DNA of 64,000 bases from Saccharomonospora sp. NB11. GTDB taxonomy: Bacteria; Actinomycetota; Actinomycetes; Mycobacteriales; Pseudonocardiaceae. The stretch is taken from contig NZ_JACBJG010000005.1 in assembly GCF_015910535.1 (NCBI RefSeq), positions 310,001-374,000 on the forward strand, read 5' to 3'. The notes under the pieces are model-generated. The model was given only the letters and a program-made list of their open reading frames with translations, had not been told where the DNA came from and did no database searches. Shown in pieces: positions 1 to 9,368 of the stretch. The stretch's first letter is position 1. Each line of letters starts with the position of its first letter. Made by a program: the position numbers and the translations under genes.

Positions 1-759
1 CTCACGGAACGGGAACACCGTCTCCATGCCGCCCGCGTCCAGGTCCTCCGGTCGCACGAGCGAGATCTCGTGCGGGTCGCCGGTGTTGCGACGCAGGTAG
101 ACGATCTCGCCCGGGTACTGCGGCATCCATCCGGTGTGGGCCAGCGAGTCGGGGCTGTTCGGGTTCTCCCACGGGTTCTTGATGAAACCCGCGACCGGCA
201 GCGCCACGGTGCCCAGACCGAGCACACCGGCGCCGAGCCCGGCGGTCCGCTTGATCATGGACCGGCGACCGATCGTGCTGCGCTCGCCCGCGTCAGCGAG
301 CTGCGCGACCAGCGTCTGCCGGTCGATCTCGGCCGAGCCCTTGCCCATGTTGTCGGTGCGCTCCTGCACGGCGAGCTCGTTCGGGATGAACCGCTTCGTG
401 TAGAGCAGGATGCCGATCGACAACGCGAGCACCGACACACCGAGCGAGATGCCCAGCACCGGCGTGTACAGGCTGTACCAGAAGTGACCGCTCTCGTCGT
501 CCGCCGGAACGTACTCCGACGGCCACCAGATCAACGCGCCGATGAAGCCGAGACCCGCCAGCGTGGCGATGAGGAACCACAACGCCACCACTCGCTGGGC
601 CCGGCGCTCGGCCTTGGTGCCCTTGACCGGCCAGGGGTCGGGGTAGTTGACGATCTCGACCCCGTCCAGCTTCGCACCGAGCCGGACGAGTTCGTCACGG
701 CTCATACCCGCGAGCTCCTCGTCGCTCGGCCGCTGCTCCGGCCCGTTACCGCTACTCAT
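1..759 (-). CDS. qcrA: QcrA, Rieske iron-sulfur subunit of cytochrome bc1 (3' end cut by window)
   Basis: Rieske Fe-S subunit of the menaquinol:cytochrome c reductase in the plasma membrane, which passes electrons from menaquinol to the diheme cytochrome c QcrC. About 253 residues are visible. The start ATG at 759 opens MSSGNGPEQR. Three hydrophobic segments (about 57-79, 99-120 and 170-191) match the three-helix N-terminus of actinobacterial Rieske subunits. The window ends before the C-x-H cluster-binding loops, so they cannot be inspected. It lies directly downstream of ctaE and qcrC on the same strand, the usual actinobacterial order; qcrB should follow outside the window. Confidence 0.93.
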   Translation of the reverse strand, partial: MSSGNGPEQRPSDEELAGMSRDELVRLGAKLDGVEIVNYPDPWPVKGTKAERRAQRVVALWFLIATLAGLGFIGALIWWPSEYVPADDESGHFWYSLYTPVLGISLGVSVLALSIGILLYTKRFIPNELAVQERTDNMGKGSAEIDRQTLVAQLADAGERSTIGRRSMIKRTAGLGAGVLGLGTVALPVAGFIKNPWENPNSPDSLAHTGWMPQYPGEIVYLRRNTGDPHEISLVRPEDLDAGGMETVFPFRE

Positions 760-793
760 GCTGTCTGAACCTGCCTCGCTGTGCTCCGCGTGC

Positions 794-872
794 AGGGCGT
801 AAGCCCCTCACCCTTGGCCTTCCCGGCTGAACGCCGCCGTGGCTCGACTGGCGTGTGCATGCCTTACGCCCT
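794..872. repeat. 10-bp inverted repeat between qcrC and qcrA
   Basis: AGGGCGTAAG at 794-803 is the exact reverse complement of CTTACGCCCT at 863-872, and the right arm includes the qcrC stop codon. In the qcr transcript this would bring the qcrC stop and the qcrA leader together in a long-loop stem. It could tune translation or decay within the operon, or be chance. Confidence 0.4.
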
Positions 873-1700
873 CGATCCGATCCACAGAGTCGCGCCGATC
901 AGCGCACCGATGCCGACAATCCAGGCGATCACACCTTCCGACGCCGGGCCGAGGCCACCGAGCGGGTTACCGCCGGGGGCGTTGTTGGTGCCCGAGACCG
1001 ACTTCAGGTAGGCGATGATGTCCTGCTTCTCCTCGGGGGAGAGCTGACGGTCGGAGAACTTCGGCATGTTCTGCGGCCCGGTCAACATCGCGGTGTAGAT
1101 CTCTTCCTCGGTGGCGGGTTCGAGCGGCGGCGCGTACTTGCCCGCCGACAGGGCGCCACCCTGCCCGGTGAAGTTGTGGCACGACGCGCAGTTCAGGCGG
1201 AACAGCTCCGCGCCACGCGCGGGGTTCTCGCCACGCAGCTCCGCGCCCTTCTCGGCGGGACGCTGCGGCCCACCGCCGTTGGCCTGGATGTAGGCGCCGA
1301 CCGCGTCGATCTCCTCGGGGGAGAGCCTCGGCGGCTTGCGCGACGCCTGAGCCTCCTGCCGGACCATCGGCATACGACCGCTCGCGGTCTGGAAGTACAC
1401 CGACGCCTCGCCGACACCGATGAGGCTCGGGCCGCGGTCCTCGACACCCTGCAGGTTCTCGCCGTGGCAGCTGATGCAGCTGTTGTTGTAGACCTCCTCA
1501 CCCTTGCGGATGAGGGCCGGGTCCTCCTGCGCCTGCGCCGTCTGCGGCTCCGGCGCGAACACCGTGTACAGACCGCCCGCGCTCAACAACGCCACGCCGA
1601 GGGCCAGCGTGCTGGCCATGCGACGACGGAATTTCGTGCGACGAGCCGATCGCCTCTCCGCGGCGACGGGCTTCTTCTTGAAGAACATCTTCTGCGGCAA
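864..1700 (-). CDS. qcrC: QcrC, diheme cytochrome c subunit of bc1 complex
   Basis: Membrane-anchored diheme cytochrome c that carries electrons from the Rieske protein to cytochrome aa3 inside the actinobacterial III-IV supercomplex, so no soluble cytochrome c is needed. The 278 residues have an N-terminal membrane segment (about 29-49), two heme motifs CISCH (Cys75, Cys78, His79) and CASCH (Cys171, Cys174, His175), and a C-terminal membrane helix (about 257-276). The listed start is TTG at 1700; an ATG four codons in (1688) is a good alternative, with AAGGG 12 nt upstream. It sits between ctaE and qcrA on the same strand, as expected for a ctaE-qcrC-qcrA-qcrB operon. Confidence 0.95.
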   Translation of the reverse strand: MPQKMFFKKKPVAAERRSARRTKFRRRMASTLALGVALLSAGGLYTVFAPEPQTAQAQEDPALIRKGEEVYNNSCISCHGENLQGVEDRGPSLIGVGEASVYFQTASGRMPMVRQEAQASRKPPRLSPEEIDAVGAYIQANGGGPQRPAEKGAELRGENPARGAELFRLNCASCHNFTGQGGALSAGKYAPPLEPATEEEIYTAMLTGPQNMPKFSDRQLSPEEKQDIIAYLKSVSGTNNAPGGNPLGGLGPASEGVIAWIVGIGALIGATLWIGSRA

Positions 1701-1732
1701 CCCTTGCTGTCAGTTCGGCCGAATACTCGAGA

Positions 1733-2362
1733 TCAAGGAACGATGTAGATCACCGCGAACAGGCCGATCCACACGATGTCGACGAAGTGCCAGTAGTAGG
1801 ACACCACGATCGCCGAGGTCGCCTGAGCCGGTGTGAACTTGCTCAGCTTCGTCCGCGCCAACAGCAGGACGAACGCGATCAGACCACCGATGACGTGCAG
1901 ACCGTGGAAGCCCGTCGTAATGAAGAACACCGAACCCCAGGGACCTGACGGAATGGTCACGCCCTCGCTGATGAGCATGGCGTACTCGCCCGCCTGCCCC
2001 AGGGTGAAGACCGTCCCCATGAGCAGGGTGATGAGGTACCAGCGGCGCAGTCCGAAGACGTCGCCGCGCTCGGCCGCGAACACACCGAACTGGCACGTGA
2101 AGGACGATGCCACCAGGATGATCGTGAACGGCAGCGCGTACGCGATGTCCAGGTGGATCGGCTCACCCGTCGCCGGATTGAGCGGCGGCCAGATGCCGGA
2201 GTCGTTCTGCGCCTTGACCGTGAAGAACATGGCGAAGAGGCCAGCGAAGAACATGAGCTCGCTGGACAGCCACACGATCGTGCCGACACTCACCATGTTC
2301 GGCCGGTTCAGCGAGTGCACTCGCTGGCTGATGGAAGGAGCTGCCGTTGTCACGGCTCGCAT
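1733..2362 (-). CDS. ctaE: CtaE, cytochrome c oxidase subunit III
   Basis: Subunit III of the aa3-type cytochrome c oxidase, an integral membrane protein that stabilises the proton-pumping subunit I. The 209 residues form about five hydrophobic helices, the short actinobacterial type. The conserved glutamate of helix 1 appears as SSELMFF (Glu35). The ATG at 2362 is preceded by GGGGAG. It is the first gene of the ctaE-qcrC-qcrA unit, 32 bp from qcrC, and is divergent from the pseudo-receiver gene, so both promoters should lie in 2363-2521. Subunit I (ctaD) is not in this window. Confidence 0.95.
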   Translation of the reverse strand: MRAVTTAAPSISQRVHSLNRPNMVSVGTIVWLSSELMFFAGLFAMFFTVKAQNDSGIWPPLNPATGEPIHLDIAYALPFTIILVASSFTCQFGVFAAERGDVFGLRRWYLITLLMGTVFTLGQAGEYAMLISEGVTIPSGPWGSVFFITTGFHGLHVIGGLIAFVLLLARTKLSKFTPAQATSAIVVSYYWHFVDIVWIGLFAVIYIVP

Positions 2363-2521
2363 TATGTCTCCCCTCGACCGAGCGCCGCAGATCGGGTCCT
2401 ACGGACGGTCGTGCACGGAGCGAAAACGCTACCGAAAGGACCTTGAACCCGCTGGGTAACGAGGGGGTACGCCCGTTAGCATGAGCCTCGTCACCATCGT
2501 CGAGGCGCAAAGGACGCGAGG

Positions 2522-2932
2522 ATGAGCGAGCCGGCCAAGAAGATCCTGGTTTTCAGCCACAAGCCGGAGGTGCGCGACTCCATCGTCAACGCAATCGGCC
2601 GTCGACCGGCCCCGGATCTGGGAAAGGTGTCCTACGTCGAGGCCGCGAGCGTGGCCGAGGTCATCACGGAGATGGACTCGGGTGAGATCGATCTCGCCAT
2701 TTTCGACGGTGAGGCACAACCCACCGGTGGCATCGGTCTCACCCGTCAGTTGAAGCACGAGCTGTCCGACTGTCCGCCTATCGTGGTGGCCGTCCGACGC
2801 AGGGACGACCGCTGGCTCGCCACCTGGTCGCAGGCCGACGCCGTGCTGGTCCACCCGCTCGACCCGCTCACCGCGGCGGAGACGGTCGCGGACGTGCTGC
2901 GGGCCCAGCGTGTGCCCGCAGTGAACGGCTGA
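2522..2932 (+). CDS. Receiver-like (pseudo-receiver) single-domain protein
   Basis: Small cytoplasmic protein of 136 residues with the alternating strand-helix pattern of a response-regulator receiver domain and no output domain. An aspartate (Asp62 in AIFDGE) falls where the phosphoacceptor should be. The acidic pair after strand 1 is missing (ILVFSHK instead of the usual V-D-D), and the conserved lysine near the end is replaced by His111-Pro112. This suggests a receiver fold that is not phosphorylated in the normal way. The start ATG follows AAAGGACGCGAGG. It is divergent from ctaE and upstream of trpD, with a hairpin after its stop. Function unknown; a scaffold or sensor role beside the respiratory genes is only a guess. 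Confidence 0.75.
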   Translation: MSEPAKKILVFSHKPEVRDSIVNAIGRRPAPDLGKVSYVEAASVAEVITEMDSGEIDLAIFDGEAQPTGGIGLTRQLKHELSDCPPIVVAVRRRDDRWLATWSQADAVLVHPLDPLTAAETVADVLRAQRVPAVNG

Positions 2933-2955
2933 CCGGGCCGATACCGTTCTCCTAC

Positions 2956-2981
2956 GGGGCGGCCGTCATATCGGTCGCCCC
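2956..2981 (+). terminator. Hairpin after pseudo-receiver gene
   Basis: A 10-bp stem (2956-2965 with 2972-2981, one G-U pair) and a 6-nt loop lie 24 nt after the stop codon. There is no U tract, as is common in high-GC actinobacteria. It probably ends the 2522-2932 transcript before trpD. Confidence 0.5.
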
Positions 2982-3105
2982 TGGTGAGGTTTCGGTCACC
3001 GTCGACCGGCTCCTGACCTGCCCCCGGCTCACCTCGCCGTCGGGAGATGAGCCTCGAATCACAGTGGCCGCACCTCGCGTGGTGTCGGCGTCTTCGGAGA
3101 TGAGC

Positions 3106-4131
3106 ATGTCTGAACACACCTGGCCGACCGTCCTCAACGAGCTCATCGAGCACGTCGACCTCTCCGAGGACGCCACGGCGTGGGCGATGGACCAGGTGAT
3201 GTCCGGCACGGCCACCCCTGCACAGATCGCCGGATTCGCCGTGGCGCTGCGGTCCAAGGGCGAGACTCCGGCCGAGATCGCCGGCATGGCGCAGGCCATG
3301 CTCGCGCACGCCAAGCGGATCGAACTGGACATTCCCACCGTGGACATCGTGGGCACGGGCGGCGACCGCAAGGGGTCTGTGAACATCTCCACGATGACCT
3401 CCCTGGTGGTCGCGGCCGCGGGCGCTCCCGTCGTCAAGCACGGCAACCGCGCCGCCTCGTCGAAGTCGGGGGCCGCCGACGTGCTGGAGGCGCTCGGCGT
3501 CACGATCGACTCCGAACCCGACGACGTCCGCCGCTGTGTCGAGGAACTCGGCATCGGCTTCTGCTTCGCGCCCGTGTTCCACCCCGCCTACCGCCACACC
3601 GGCCCTCCCCGGCGCGAGCTGGGCGTCTCCACGGCGTTCAACCTGCTCGGCCCGCTCACCAACCCCGCGCAGCCGACGTCGGGGCTCATCGGGTGCGCCT
3701 ACGAGGACAAGGCCCCCGTGCTCGCCGAGGTGTTCGCGCGCCGCGGCCACAGCGTGCTGCTCGTCCGGGGTGACGACGGGTTCGACGAGCTCACCACCAC
3801 GACCACCAGCACGGCGTGGGTGGTGTCGAACGGCGAGGTGCACCGGACGGCCGTCGACCCCACGGACCTCGACATCCCGCTCTCCGACGCCGACGCGCTC
3901 CGCGGTGGCGACGCCGCGGCGAACGCCGAGGTCGTGAAGGACCTCGTGGCGGGCACGAAGGGTCCCGTGCGCGACGCGGTCCTGCTCAACGCAGCCGGAG
4001 CGCTGGCCGCGTTCACCGGCTTCTCCGGCGACCTCACCGCCGACCTGCAGGCGGGACTGCAGCGAGCCACCGAGGCCCTGGACTCCGGCGCCGTCGCGGA
4101 CCTGCTGGACCGCTGGATCAAGCGCGGCTGA
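3106..4131 (+). CDS. trpD: TrpD, anthranilate phosphoribosyltransferase
   Basis: Transfers the phosphoribosyl group of PRPP to anthranilate, the second committed step of tryptophan synthesis, in the cytoplasm. From the ATG at 3106 it is 341 residues, the normal length. The PRPP-binding glycine loop GTGGDRKGSVNIST, the KHGNRAASSKSG loop and the metal-binding DGFDELT motif are all present. An in-frame GTG at 3064 and an ATG at 3100 exist, but GGAG at 3096-3099 is six bases before 3106, which favours that start. It is isolated from other trp genes, in a position next to ctaE that is conserved in actinobacteria, and converges on ctaF with a strong hairpin between. Confidence 0.95.
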   Translation: MSEHTWPTVLNELIEHVDLSEDATAWAMDQVMSGTATPAQIAGFAVALRSKGETPAEIAGMAQAMLAHAKRIELDIPTVDIVGTGGDRKGSVNISTMTSLVVAAAGAPVVKHGNRAASSKSGAADVLEALGVTIDSEPDDVRRCVEELGIGFCFAPVFHPAYRHTGPPRRELGVSTAFNLLGPLTNPAQPTSGLIGCAYEDKAPVLAEVFARRGHSVLLVRGDDGFDELTTTTTSTAWVVSNGEVHRTAVDPTDLDIPLSDADALRGGDAAANAEVVKDLVAGTKGPVRDAVLLNAAGALAAFTGFSGDLTADLQAGLQRATEALDSGAVADLLDRWIKRG

Positions 4132-4268
4132 GCACCTCACCGAACCTGACCTACGCCCGGCGTGCCGGCCGTCTCGGCCGCCGCCGGGCGAACGTGTGCG
4201 CTCCCCCGGTCGTCGTGACCGCAGCCGCCGGCTCGACGAGCAGCGCGGTCGGCCGCCCACAGCACGAA

Positions 4269-4303
4269 ACGAGGGGCCCCGGTCGCAGACCGGGGCCCCT
4301 CGT
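4269..4303. terminator. Bidirectional terminator between trpD and ctaF
   Basis: A perfect 16-bp GC-rich stem (4269-4284 with 4288-4303) has a 3-nt loop. It sits between the converging stops of trpD (4131) and ctaF (4318) and can act on both transcripts. On the plus strand it is followed shortly by GGAAAAATCA. Confidence 0.85.
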
Positions 4304-4317
4304 CAGGATCGGAAAAA

Positions 4318-4734
4318 TCAGTGGCTGGGGCCGGTGTGGTACTCGAAGACCAGACCCGCGACCGAGATGATGACCACCACGATGCCGACGATGATCAACC
4401 ACGGCTGCCAGAACGCCAGCGCCAGGCTGAGCAGAGCAGCCGCCGCGGCGACCCCGACGGGCCAGTAGCTACCCGGGCTGAAGAAGCCCAGCTCACCGGC
4501 GCCGTCGCTGATCTCGGCGTCCTCGTGGTCCTCGGGACGGGGCTCGATCCGGCGAGCGACGAACCGGAAGTAGCTCCCCACCAGCAGTGCCAGACCACCG
4601 GACAGCAGGAGCGCGATCGTGCCGATCGGCTCGATGCCGTCGTCCGTCATCTGCGCGGTCAGCACCCCGTAGACGATGGCGACGACGAAACCGAAGATCG
4701 CGACGATGTCGAAAACCCGAGCTTCGACCTTCAT
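4318..4734 (-). CDS. ctaF: CtaF, cytochrome c oxidase subunit IV (actinobacterial)
   Basis: Small integral membrane subunit of the actinobacterial aa3 oxidase. The 138 residues begin MKVEARVFDIVAIFGF and form about four membrane helices in two hairpins, separated by a charged loop (residues about 62-80, rich in E, D and R). It lies 50 bp downstream of ctaC on the same strand, the standard ctaC-ctaF arrangement. It has no catalytic metal ligands; in known oxidases of this group it is structural. Confidence 0.92.
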   Translation of the reverse strand: MKVEARVFDIVAIFGFVVAIVYGVLTAQMTDDGIEPIGTIALLLSGGLALLVGSYFRFVARRIEPRPEDHEDAEISDGAGELGFFSPGSYWPVGVAAAAALLSLALAFWQPWLIIVGIVVVIISVAGLVFEYHTGPSH

Positions 4735-4784
4735 GAGCGTGTGTCCTTCTTACTCGATCGCTGGGTCACTTCTCGAGGCCCGAC

Positions 4785-5732
4785 CTAGTTCGACGCGGTC
4801 CGCAGCGTGCGGTCGGTCGAGAACGGGCTCGTGGTCGTGGCGACCGGGCTGCACAGCTTCTCGTCGCAGCCTTCGCCCTGCATGATCGCCAGAGCCTCGG
4901 CGGCGGTGTTCGGCTGACCCGTGTCCGGGTTCATCTGCTTGCGCAGCTCGATGTACCGGTCGAACTTGTCCGGCGACAGAGCACGGACCTCGAAGTTCAT
5001 CATCGCGTGGTAGGTACCGCACAGCTCGGCGCACCGGCCGACGAAGGCACCTTCCTGGTCGATGGTGTTCTGGAACGAGTTGTCCTGGTTGTTCTTGTCC
5101 GGGTGCGGCATGACGTCCCGCTTGAAGTGGAACTCCGGCACCCAGAAGGAGTGGATGACGTCCGCGGACACCAGGTTGTACTGGATCGTCCGGTCGGTGG
5201 GGACGACCAGCAGCGGAATCTCGCTGGAGCTACCGACCGTGGTGACCGGCTGGCCGTTCTCGGCCTCCTCCTCCGGGTAGGTGAACTCCCAGTTCCACTG
5301 GAAACCGGTCACGTCCACGACCACGTCGGGGTCGTCCTCCTCGGCCAGCACCGACTGCTCGGTGACCGCCGTGAAGAAGAACAGGACACAGACCATGACG
5401 ACCGGGAGCACGACGACGAAGAGCTCCAACGGCACGTTGTACTGGAACTGCCTCGGCAGAGGCTCGTTCTTGCCCTTCTTCTTCCGGTGGAAGGCCATCG
5501 ACCAGAAGATGAGCCCCCACACGATCACACCGACGCCGAGCGCGGCCACGACCGACCAGGTCCAGAAGGTGCGCATCTTGTCGGCCTCCGGCGTGACACC
5601 TTCGGGCCACCCGAACCGCAGAATCTCCTCGCCCGAGCAACCGGTGACCGTCAAAGCGACGAGCGCGGCGAGCGCGGCTAGTTTGCCGGCCTTGCCTCGT
5701 CGTGTGCCCCGGGTGCGCTCAAGAACGCCCAC
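4785..5732 (-). CDS. ctaC: CtaC, cytochrome c oxidase subunit II (lipoprotein)
   Basis: Subunit II carries the CuA centre that accepts electrons from QcrC. From the GTG at 5732, preceded by GAGGAGG with a 9-nt spacer, it has 315 residues; the longer frame to 5768 lacks such a site. The lipoprotein signal ends in the lipobox TVTGC with Cys32. Two membrane helices follow (about 57-79 and 101-123), then the cupredoxin domain with CuA ligands His194, Cys234, Cys238 (C-A-E-L-C), His242 and Met245. It forms an operon with ctaF and is divergent from asnB, an arrangement also known in mycobacteria. Confidence 0.95.
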   Translation of the reverse strand: MGVLERTRGTRRGKAGKLAALAALVALTVTGCSGEEILRFGWPEGVTPEADKMRTFWTWSVVAALGVGVIVWGLIFWSMAFHRKKKGKNEPLPRQFQYNVPLELFVVVLPVVMVCVLFFFTAVTEQSVLAEEDDPDVVVDVTGFQWNWEFTYPEEEAENGQPVTTVGSSSEIPLLVVPTDRTIQYNLVSADVIHSFWVPEFHFKRDVMPHPDKNNQDNSFQNTIDQEGAFVGRCAELCGTYHAMMNFEVRALSPDKFDRYIELRKQMNPDTGQPNTAAEALAIMQGEGCDEKLCSPVATTTSPFSTDRTLRTASN

Positions 5733-5869
5733 TCCGTGATGCCTCCTCGCCCGATCCTTGCAACGCATGGGACTCTAGCCGAGACCCGGGACAGCGGCGT
5801 CACCGCCTTCCCCGGCATACTTGCGACTTACGACTCAGGCTTTGACTAACAAAGGGTGTGTGAAACGGC

Positions 5870-7798
5870 GTGTGCGGCCTGCTTGGACTGGTCTGTGGCA
5901 GTGAGGACGACGCGGCGAACGCGCGGGAGGCCGTCGGCCGCGCCCTGCGCTGCCAGCGGCATCGCGGCCCCGACGAGACCGACACCTGGGCCGATGGTCG
6001 GATCGTCTACGGCTTCAACCGCCTCGCGATCATCGACCTCGAACACTCTCACCAGCCGCTGACGTGGGGTCCCGAGGACAACCCGACCCGGTACACCATC
6101 AACTTCAACGGTGAGATCTACAACTACCTCGAACTGCGTGAGGAGTTGGCCACAGAACACGGTGCGAAGTTCGCCACAGAGGGCGACACCGAGGCCATCG
6201 TGGCCGCCTACCACTACCTCGGCACCGCCGCGGTGGGCCGACTCCGCGGCATGTTCGCGTTCCTCATCTGGGACTCCGAGCGCGAGGTCCTCTTCGGTGC
6301 ACGGGACCCGTTCGGCATCAAGCCGCTGTTCTACGCCTCCGGCCCCAACGGAGTGGCGTTCGCGAGCGAGAAGAAAAGCCTGCTGGAGCTCACCGACACC
6401 CTGGGCATCGCGCAGGAACTCGACCGCACGGCCCTGCAGCACTACCTGACGCTGCAGTACGTCCCCGAGCCGGAGTCGCTGCACCAGAACATCCGCCGTA
6501 TCGAGTCCGGCACCTCGTTCACGGTGTCGCCGGGCGGCGAGCCGCGGATCGAGCGCTACTTCTCCCCCGAGTTCCGCGCGCAGCCGGTGTCGGGTGCGGC
6601 TCAGGTGGCGGCGCTGCACGAAAGCATCGCCGAGGTCCTGCGCGACTCGGTGGCCAAGCACATGCGCGCGGACGTCACGGTGGGTTCGTTCCTGTCGGGC
6701 GGCATCGACTCCACGGCGATCGCCGCGCTGGCCAAGGAGCACAACCCGAACCTGATCACGTTCACCACCGGCTTCGAGCGTCAGGGCTACTCCGAAGTGG
6801 ACGTCGCAGCCGAGTCGGCCGCGGCCATCGGCGTGAAGCACGTCGTGCGCACGGTCTCCGCCGAGGAGATGATGGAGACCCTGCCGCTCATCGTGTGGTA
6901 CCTCGACGACCCGGTCGCCGACCCTGCGCTGGTGCCGCTGTGGTTCATCGCGCGCGAGGCTCGTAAGCACGTCAAGGTCGTGCTGTCGGGCGAGGGTTCG
7001 GACGAGCTGTTCGGCGGCTACACCATCTACCGCGAACCGCTGTCGCTCGCGCCGTTCGAGAAGGTCCCGGGCGGCGTCCGCAAGCTCATCGGCAAGGCGT
7101 CCACGCTGATCCCGGAGGGCACCCGGGGCAAGGACCTGCTGCGCCGCGGCGCGCTGTCGTTGGAGGAGCGCTACTACGGCAACGCGCGCCTCTTCCGCGA
7201 CGACCAGTTGAAGCCGATCCTGCGGACGTTCCGCGACGGCATCGGACACCGCGACGTCACCGCCCCGTGGTACGAGCTGTCGCGCGGGTGGGACCCGGTG
7301 GCGCGGATGCAGCACGTCGACCTGTTCACCTGGCTGCGCGGCGACATCCTCGTCAAGGCCGACAAGGTGACGATGGCCAACTCGCTGGAGCTGCGGGTGC
7401 CGTTCCTGGACGCCGAGGTGTTCCGGGTGGCCTCGACCATCCCGTTGGACCAGAAGATCACCAGGGAGACCACGAAGTACGCCCTGCGTCGGGCACTCGA
7501 CGGCATCGTGCCCGCGCACGTGCTCAACCGGCGCAAGCTGGGCTTCCCCGTGCCGATCCGGCACTGGCTGCGGTCCGAGATGTACGACTGGGCCCGCGGC
7601 ATCATCAACGACTCCAAGACCGACGAGCTGCTCGACAAGCGCGCCATCCTCGCGATGCTGGCCGAGCACAAGGCGGGCACCCTCGACCACAGCAGGCGGC
7701 TCTGGGCGCTGCTGGTCTTCATGTTGTGGCACGGCATCTTCGTCGAGCACCGCATCAAGCCCGAGGTGCCGGAGCCGCACTACCCGGTCAAGCTCTGA
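5870..7798 (+). CDS. asnB: AsnB, glutamine-hydrolysing asparagine synthetase
   Basis: Makes asparagine from aspartate, ATP and glutamine. The 642 residues begin with GTG so that Cys2 (MCGLLGL) becomes the N-terminal nucleophile of the class II glutaminase domain (about 1-215). The synthetase domain follows, with the ATP pyrophosphatase loop SFLSGGIDS near residue 275 and SGEGSDELFGGY near residue 380. It is divergent from ctaC across 137 bp. In mycobacteria the ctaC neighbour of this family has been linked to amidation of cell-envelope substrates, so a role beyond free asparagine is possible. Confidence 0.93.
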   Translation: MCGLLGLVCGSEDDAANAREAVGRALRCQRHRGPDETDTWADGRIVYGFNRLAIIDLEHSHQPLTWGPEDNPTRYTINFNGEIYNYLELREELATEHGAKFATEGDTEAIVAAYHYLGTAAVGRLRGMFAFLIWDSEREVLFGARDPFGIKPLFYASGPNGVAFASEKKSLLELTDTLGIAQELDRTALQHYLTLQYVPEPESLHQNIRRIESGTSFTVSPGGEPRIERYFSPEFRAQPVSGAAQVAALHESIAEVLRDSVAKHMRADVTVGSFLSGGIDSTAIAALAKEHNPNLITFTTGFERQGYSEVDVAAESAAAIGVKHVVRTVSAEEMMETLPLIVWYLDDPVADPALVPLWFIAREARKHVKVVLSGEGSDELFGGYTIYREPLSLAPFEKVPGGVRKLIGKASTLIPEGTRGKDLLRRGALSLEERYYGNARLFRDDQLKPILRTFRDGIGHRDVTAPWYELSRGWDPVARMQHVDLFTWLRGDILVKADKVTMANSLELRVPFLDAEVFRVASTIPLDQKITRETTKYALRRALDGIVPAHVLNRRKLGFPVPIRHWLRSEMYDWARGIINDSKTDELLDKRAILAMLAEHKAGTLDHSRRLWALLVFMLWHGIFVEHRIKPEVPEPHYPVKL

Positions 7799-7821
7799 CG
7801 CTCACCCGATGACGGCGGGCG

Positions 7822-9231
7822 TCAGTCGGCGCCCGCCATCGTCGGTCGGCTCGGCCGGATGTCGTGCCAGCGGTGGAAGACGTCGTCAGGGTCGTACTCG
7901 GCCTTGATCCGCGCGAGTCTCCGGTAGTGCCGTTCGCCGAATCCCGCCACGACGCGGTCGTGTCCTTCGTCACCGATGAAGTTGAGATACGCGTCACCGG
8001 TCCCCCACGGCCGGACGTCGGCGCACAGCCCACGTGACCACGCCCTCACGCGCGCGTCGTCAGCCGGGTCGAGGTACACGCCGAACGGGTGGACCGCCCA
8101 GGCCGCGCCACGGTCGAAGCCCGGCCACTCACGTCCCCGGGAGATCGCGCCGCCCCAGGGGAACAACAGTTGCTGGGAGGCCGAAGGCACCGGCATCTCC
8201 TGCGCGCGGTCGCAGAAGCGGTCGATCGCCGCGTCCGGAAGCTCCCGCAGGTTCTCGTCCGACCAGTAGTTGCGATGTCCGGGCGGGTCGTCGAGCATGC
8301 GCTGGAACTCGGCGTAGGGCACTTCGGCCACGAACTCGCCACGCGGTTGCGCGGCGCGGAGCGGTGCGACGAACTCGCGCAGCTCCCCGATCGGCCCGGT
8401 GTGGGTCACGAGCACGGCGCAGCACAACGTGTCCACCAGCTCAGGCGGAACGGGGTCGTCCTCCGCCGCCGTGTGGTAGATCACCCCACCGCCGACAGCC
8501 TCCGGCGCCGTGTCGATCAGGTCGCGGTAGAGCCGGGCAACGTCGCGGCCCTCGGACTCCGGCCACACCAGCAGCGCGATGCAGAACTCCGGCAGCGGGC
8601 GCAGCTCGAATGTCAGGGACGTCGCGACACCGAAGTTCCCACCACCACCGTGCACGGCCCAGAACAGGTCGGGTGTGCTCTCCTCGTCGACGTGCAGCCG
8701 CTGTCCGGCCGCCGTGACGAGATCCACCGCGAGCAGATTGTCGCAGGCCAACCCGAAGCGCCGCTCCAACCAGCCGGAGCCACCGCCGAGAGTCAGCCCC
8801 GCGACACCGGTGGTGGACACCCGCCCACCCGTCGTGGCCAGGTGGTGGGGTTGGGTCGCCGCATCCAAATCGGCCCACGTCGCTCCGCCTCCGACGGTGA
8901 CGGTGCGCCGGTCGACGTCGACGCTGACCTCGTTCATCGGCCGTAGGTCGATCACCAGCCCACCGTCGGCCAGACTGGCTCCGGAGACGCTGTGACCGCC
9001 CGCGCGCACCGCCACCTCCAGCCGGTGGTCGGCGGCGAACGCCAACGCCGTCGCCACGTCGTCGGGTGTGGCGCAGCGCGCGATCACCGCCGGGCGCGCA
9101 GTGATCATGGAGTTGAATACCTCGCGGACGTCCTCGTAGTGCGGATCGCCCGGGGTCACGACCGTGCCGGTGAGCGCCGTGTCCAGGCCGCGCACGGCGC
9201 GGTCGTCCGGTTCTCGTGACGTGGTGGACAT
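7822..9231 (-). CDS. FAD-linked oxidase, berberine-bridge-enzyme type with bicovalent flavin
   Basis: Oxidase of the vanillyl-alcohol-oxidase/berberine-bridge family, which oxidises sugars, alkaloid-like or secondary metabolites with O2. Of its 469 residues the N-terminal half is the FAD_binding_4 fold, with RAGGHSVSG carrying His80 and GLACDNLL carrying Cys163, the two residues that bind FAD covalently in this family. The C-terminal YLNFIGDEG matches the BBE motif. There is no signal peptide, so it should act in the cytoplasm. The ATG follows GGAAGGAGG. It converges on asnB (23-bp gap) and is not part of the conserved respiratory block, so it looks like an accessory insertion. Substrate unknown. 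Confidence 0.85.
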   Translation of the reverse strand: MSTTSREPDDRAVRGLDTALTGTVVTPGDPHYEDVREVFNSMITARPAVIARCATPDDVATALAFAADHRLEVAVRAGGHSVSGASLADGGLVIDLRPMNEVSVDVDRRTVTVGGGATWADLDAATQPHHLATTGGRVSTTGVAGLTLGGGSGWLERRFGLACDNLLAVDLVTAAGQRLHVDEESTPDLFWAVHGGGGNFGVATSLTFELRPLPEFCIALLVWPESEGRDVARLYRDLIDTAPEAVGGGVIYHTAAEDDPVPPELVDTLCCAVLVTHTGPIGELREFVAPLRAAQPRGEFVAEVPYAEFQRMLDDPPGHRNYWSDENLRELPDAAIDRFCDRAQEMPVPSASQQLLFPWGGAISRGREWPGFDRGAAWAVHPFGVYLDPADDARVRAWSRGLCADVRPWGTGDAYLNFIGDEGHDRVVAGFGERHYRRLARIKAEYDPDDVFHRWHDIRPSRPTMAGAD

Positions 9232-9368
9232 CGTGCCTCCTTCCCTCTGGCTTCGAGGGAAGTCGCAGGCACGGTGCCCGTGTTACGCCGGGCAGTCGTC
9301 ACGTCGAGCCCGGCTCTCCGGTCGTCTCGCTCGGCGGCATGCGACGGTGTCGCCGCCGCCACCCACTG

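Noticed and set aside
5846-7780. 644-codon frame antisense to asnB
   Set aside because: Low-complexity shadow frame; the asnB motifs on the other strand are complete.
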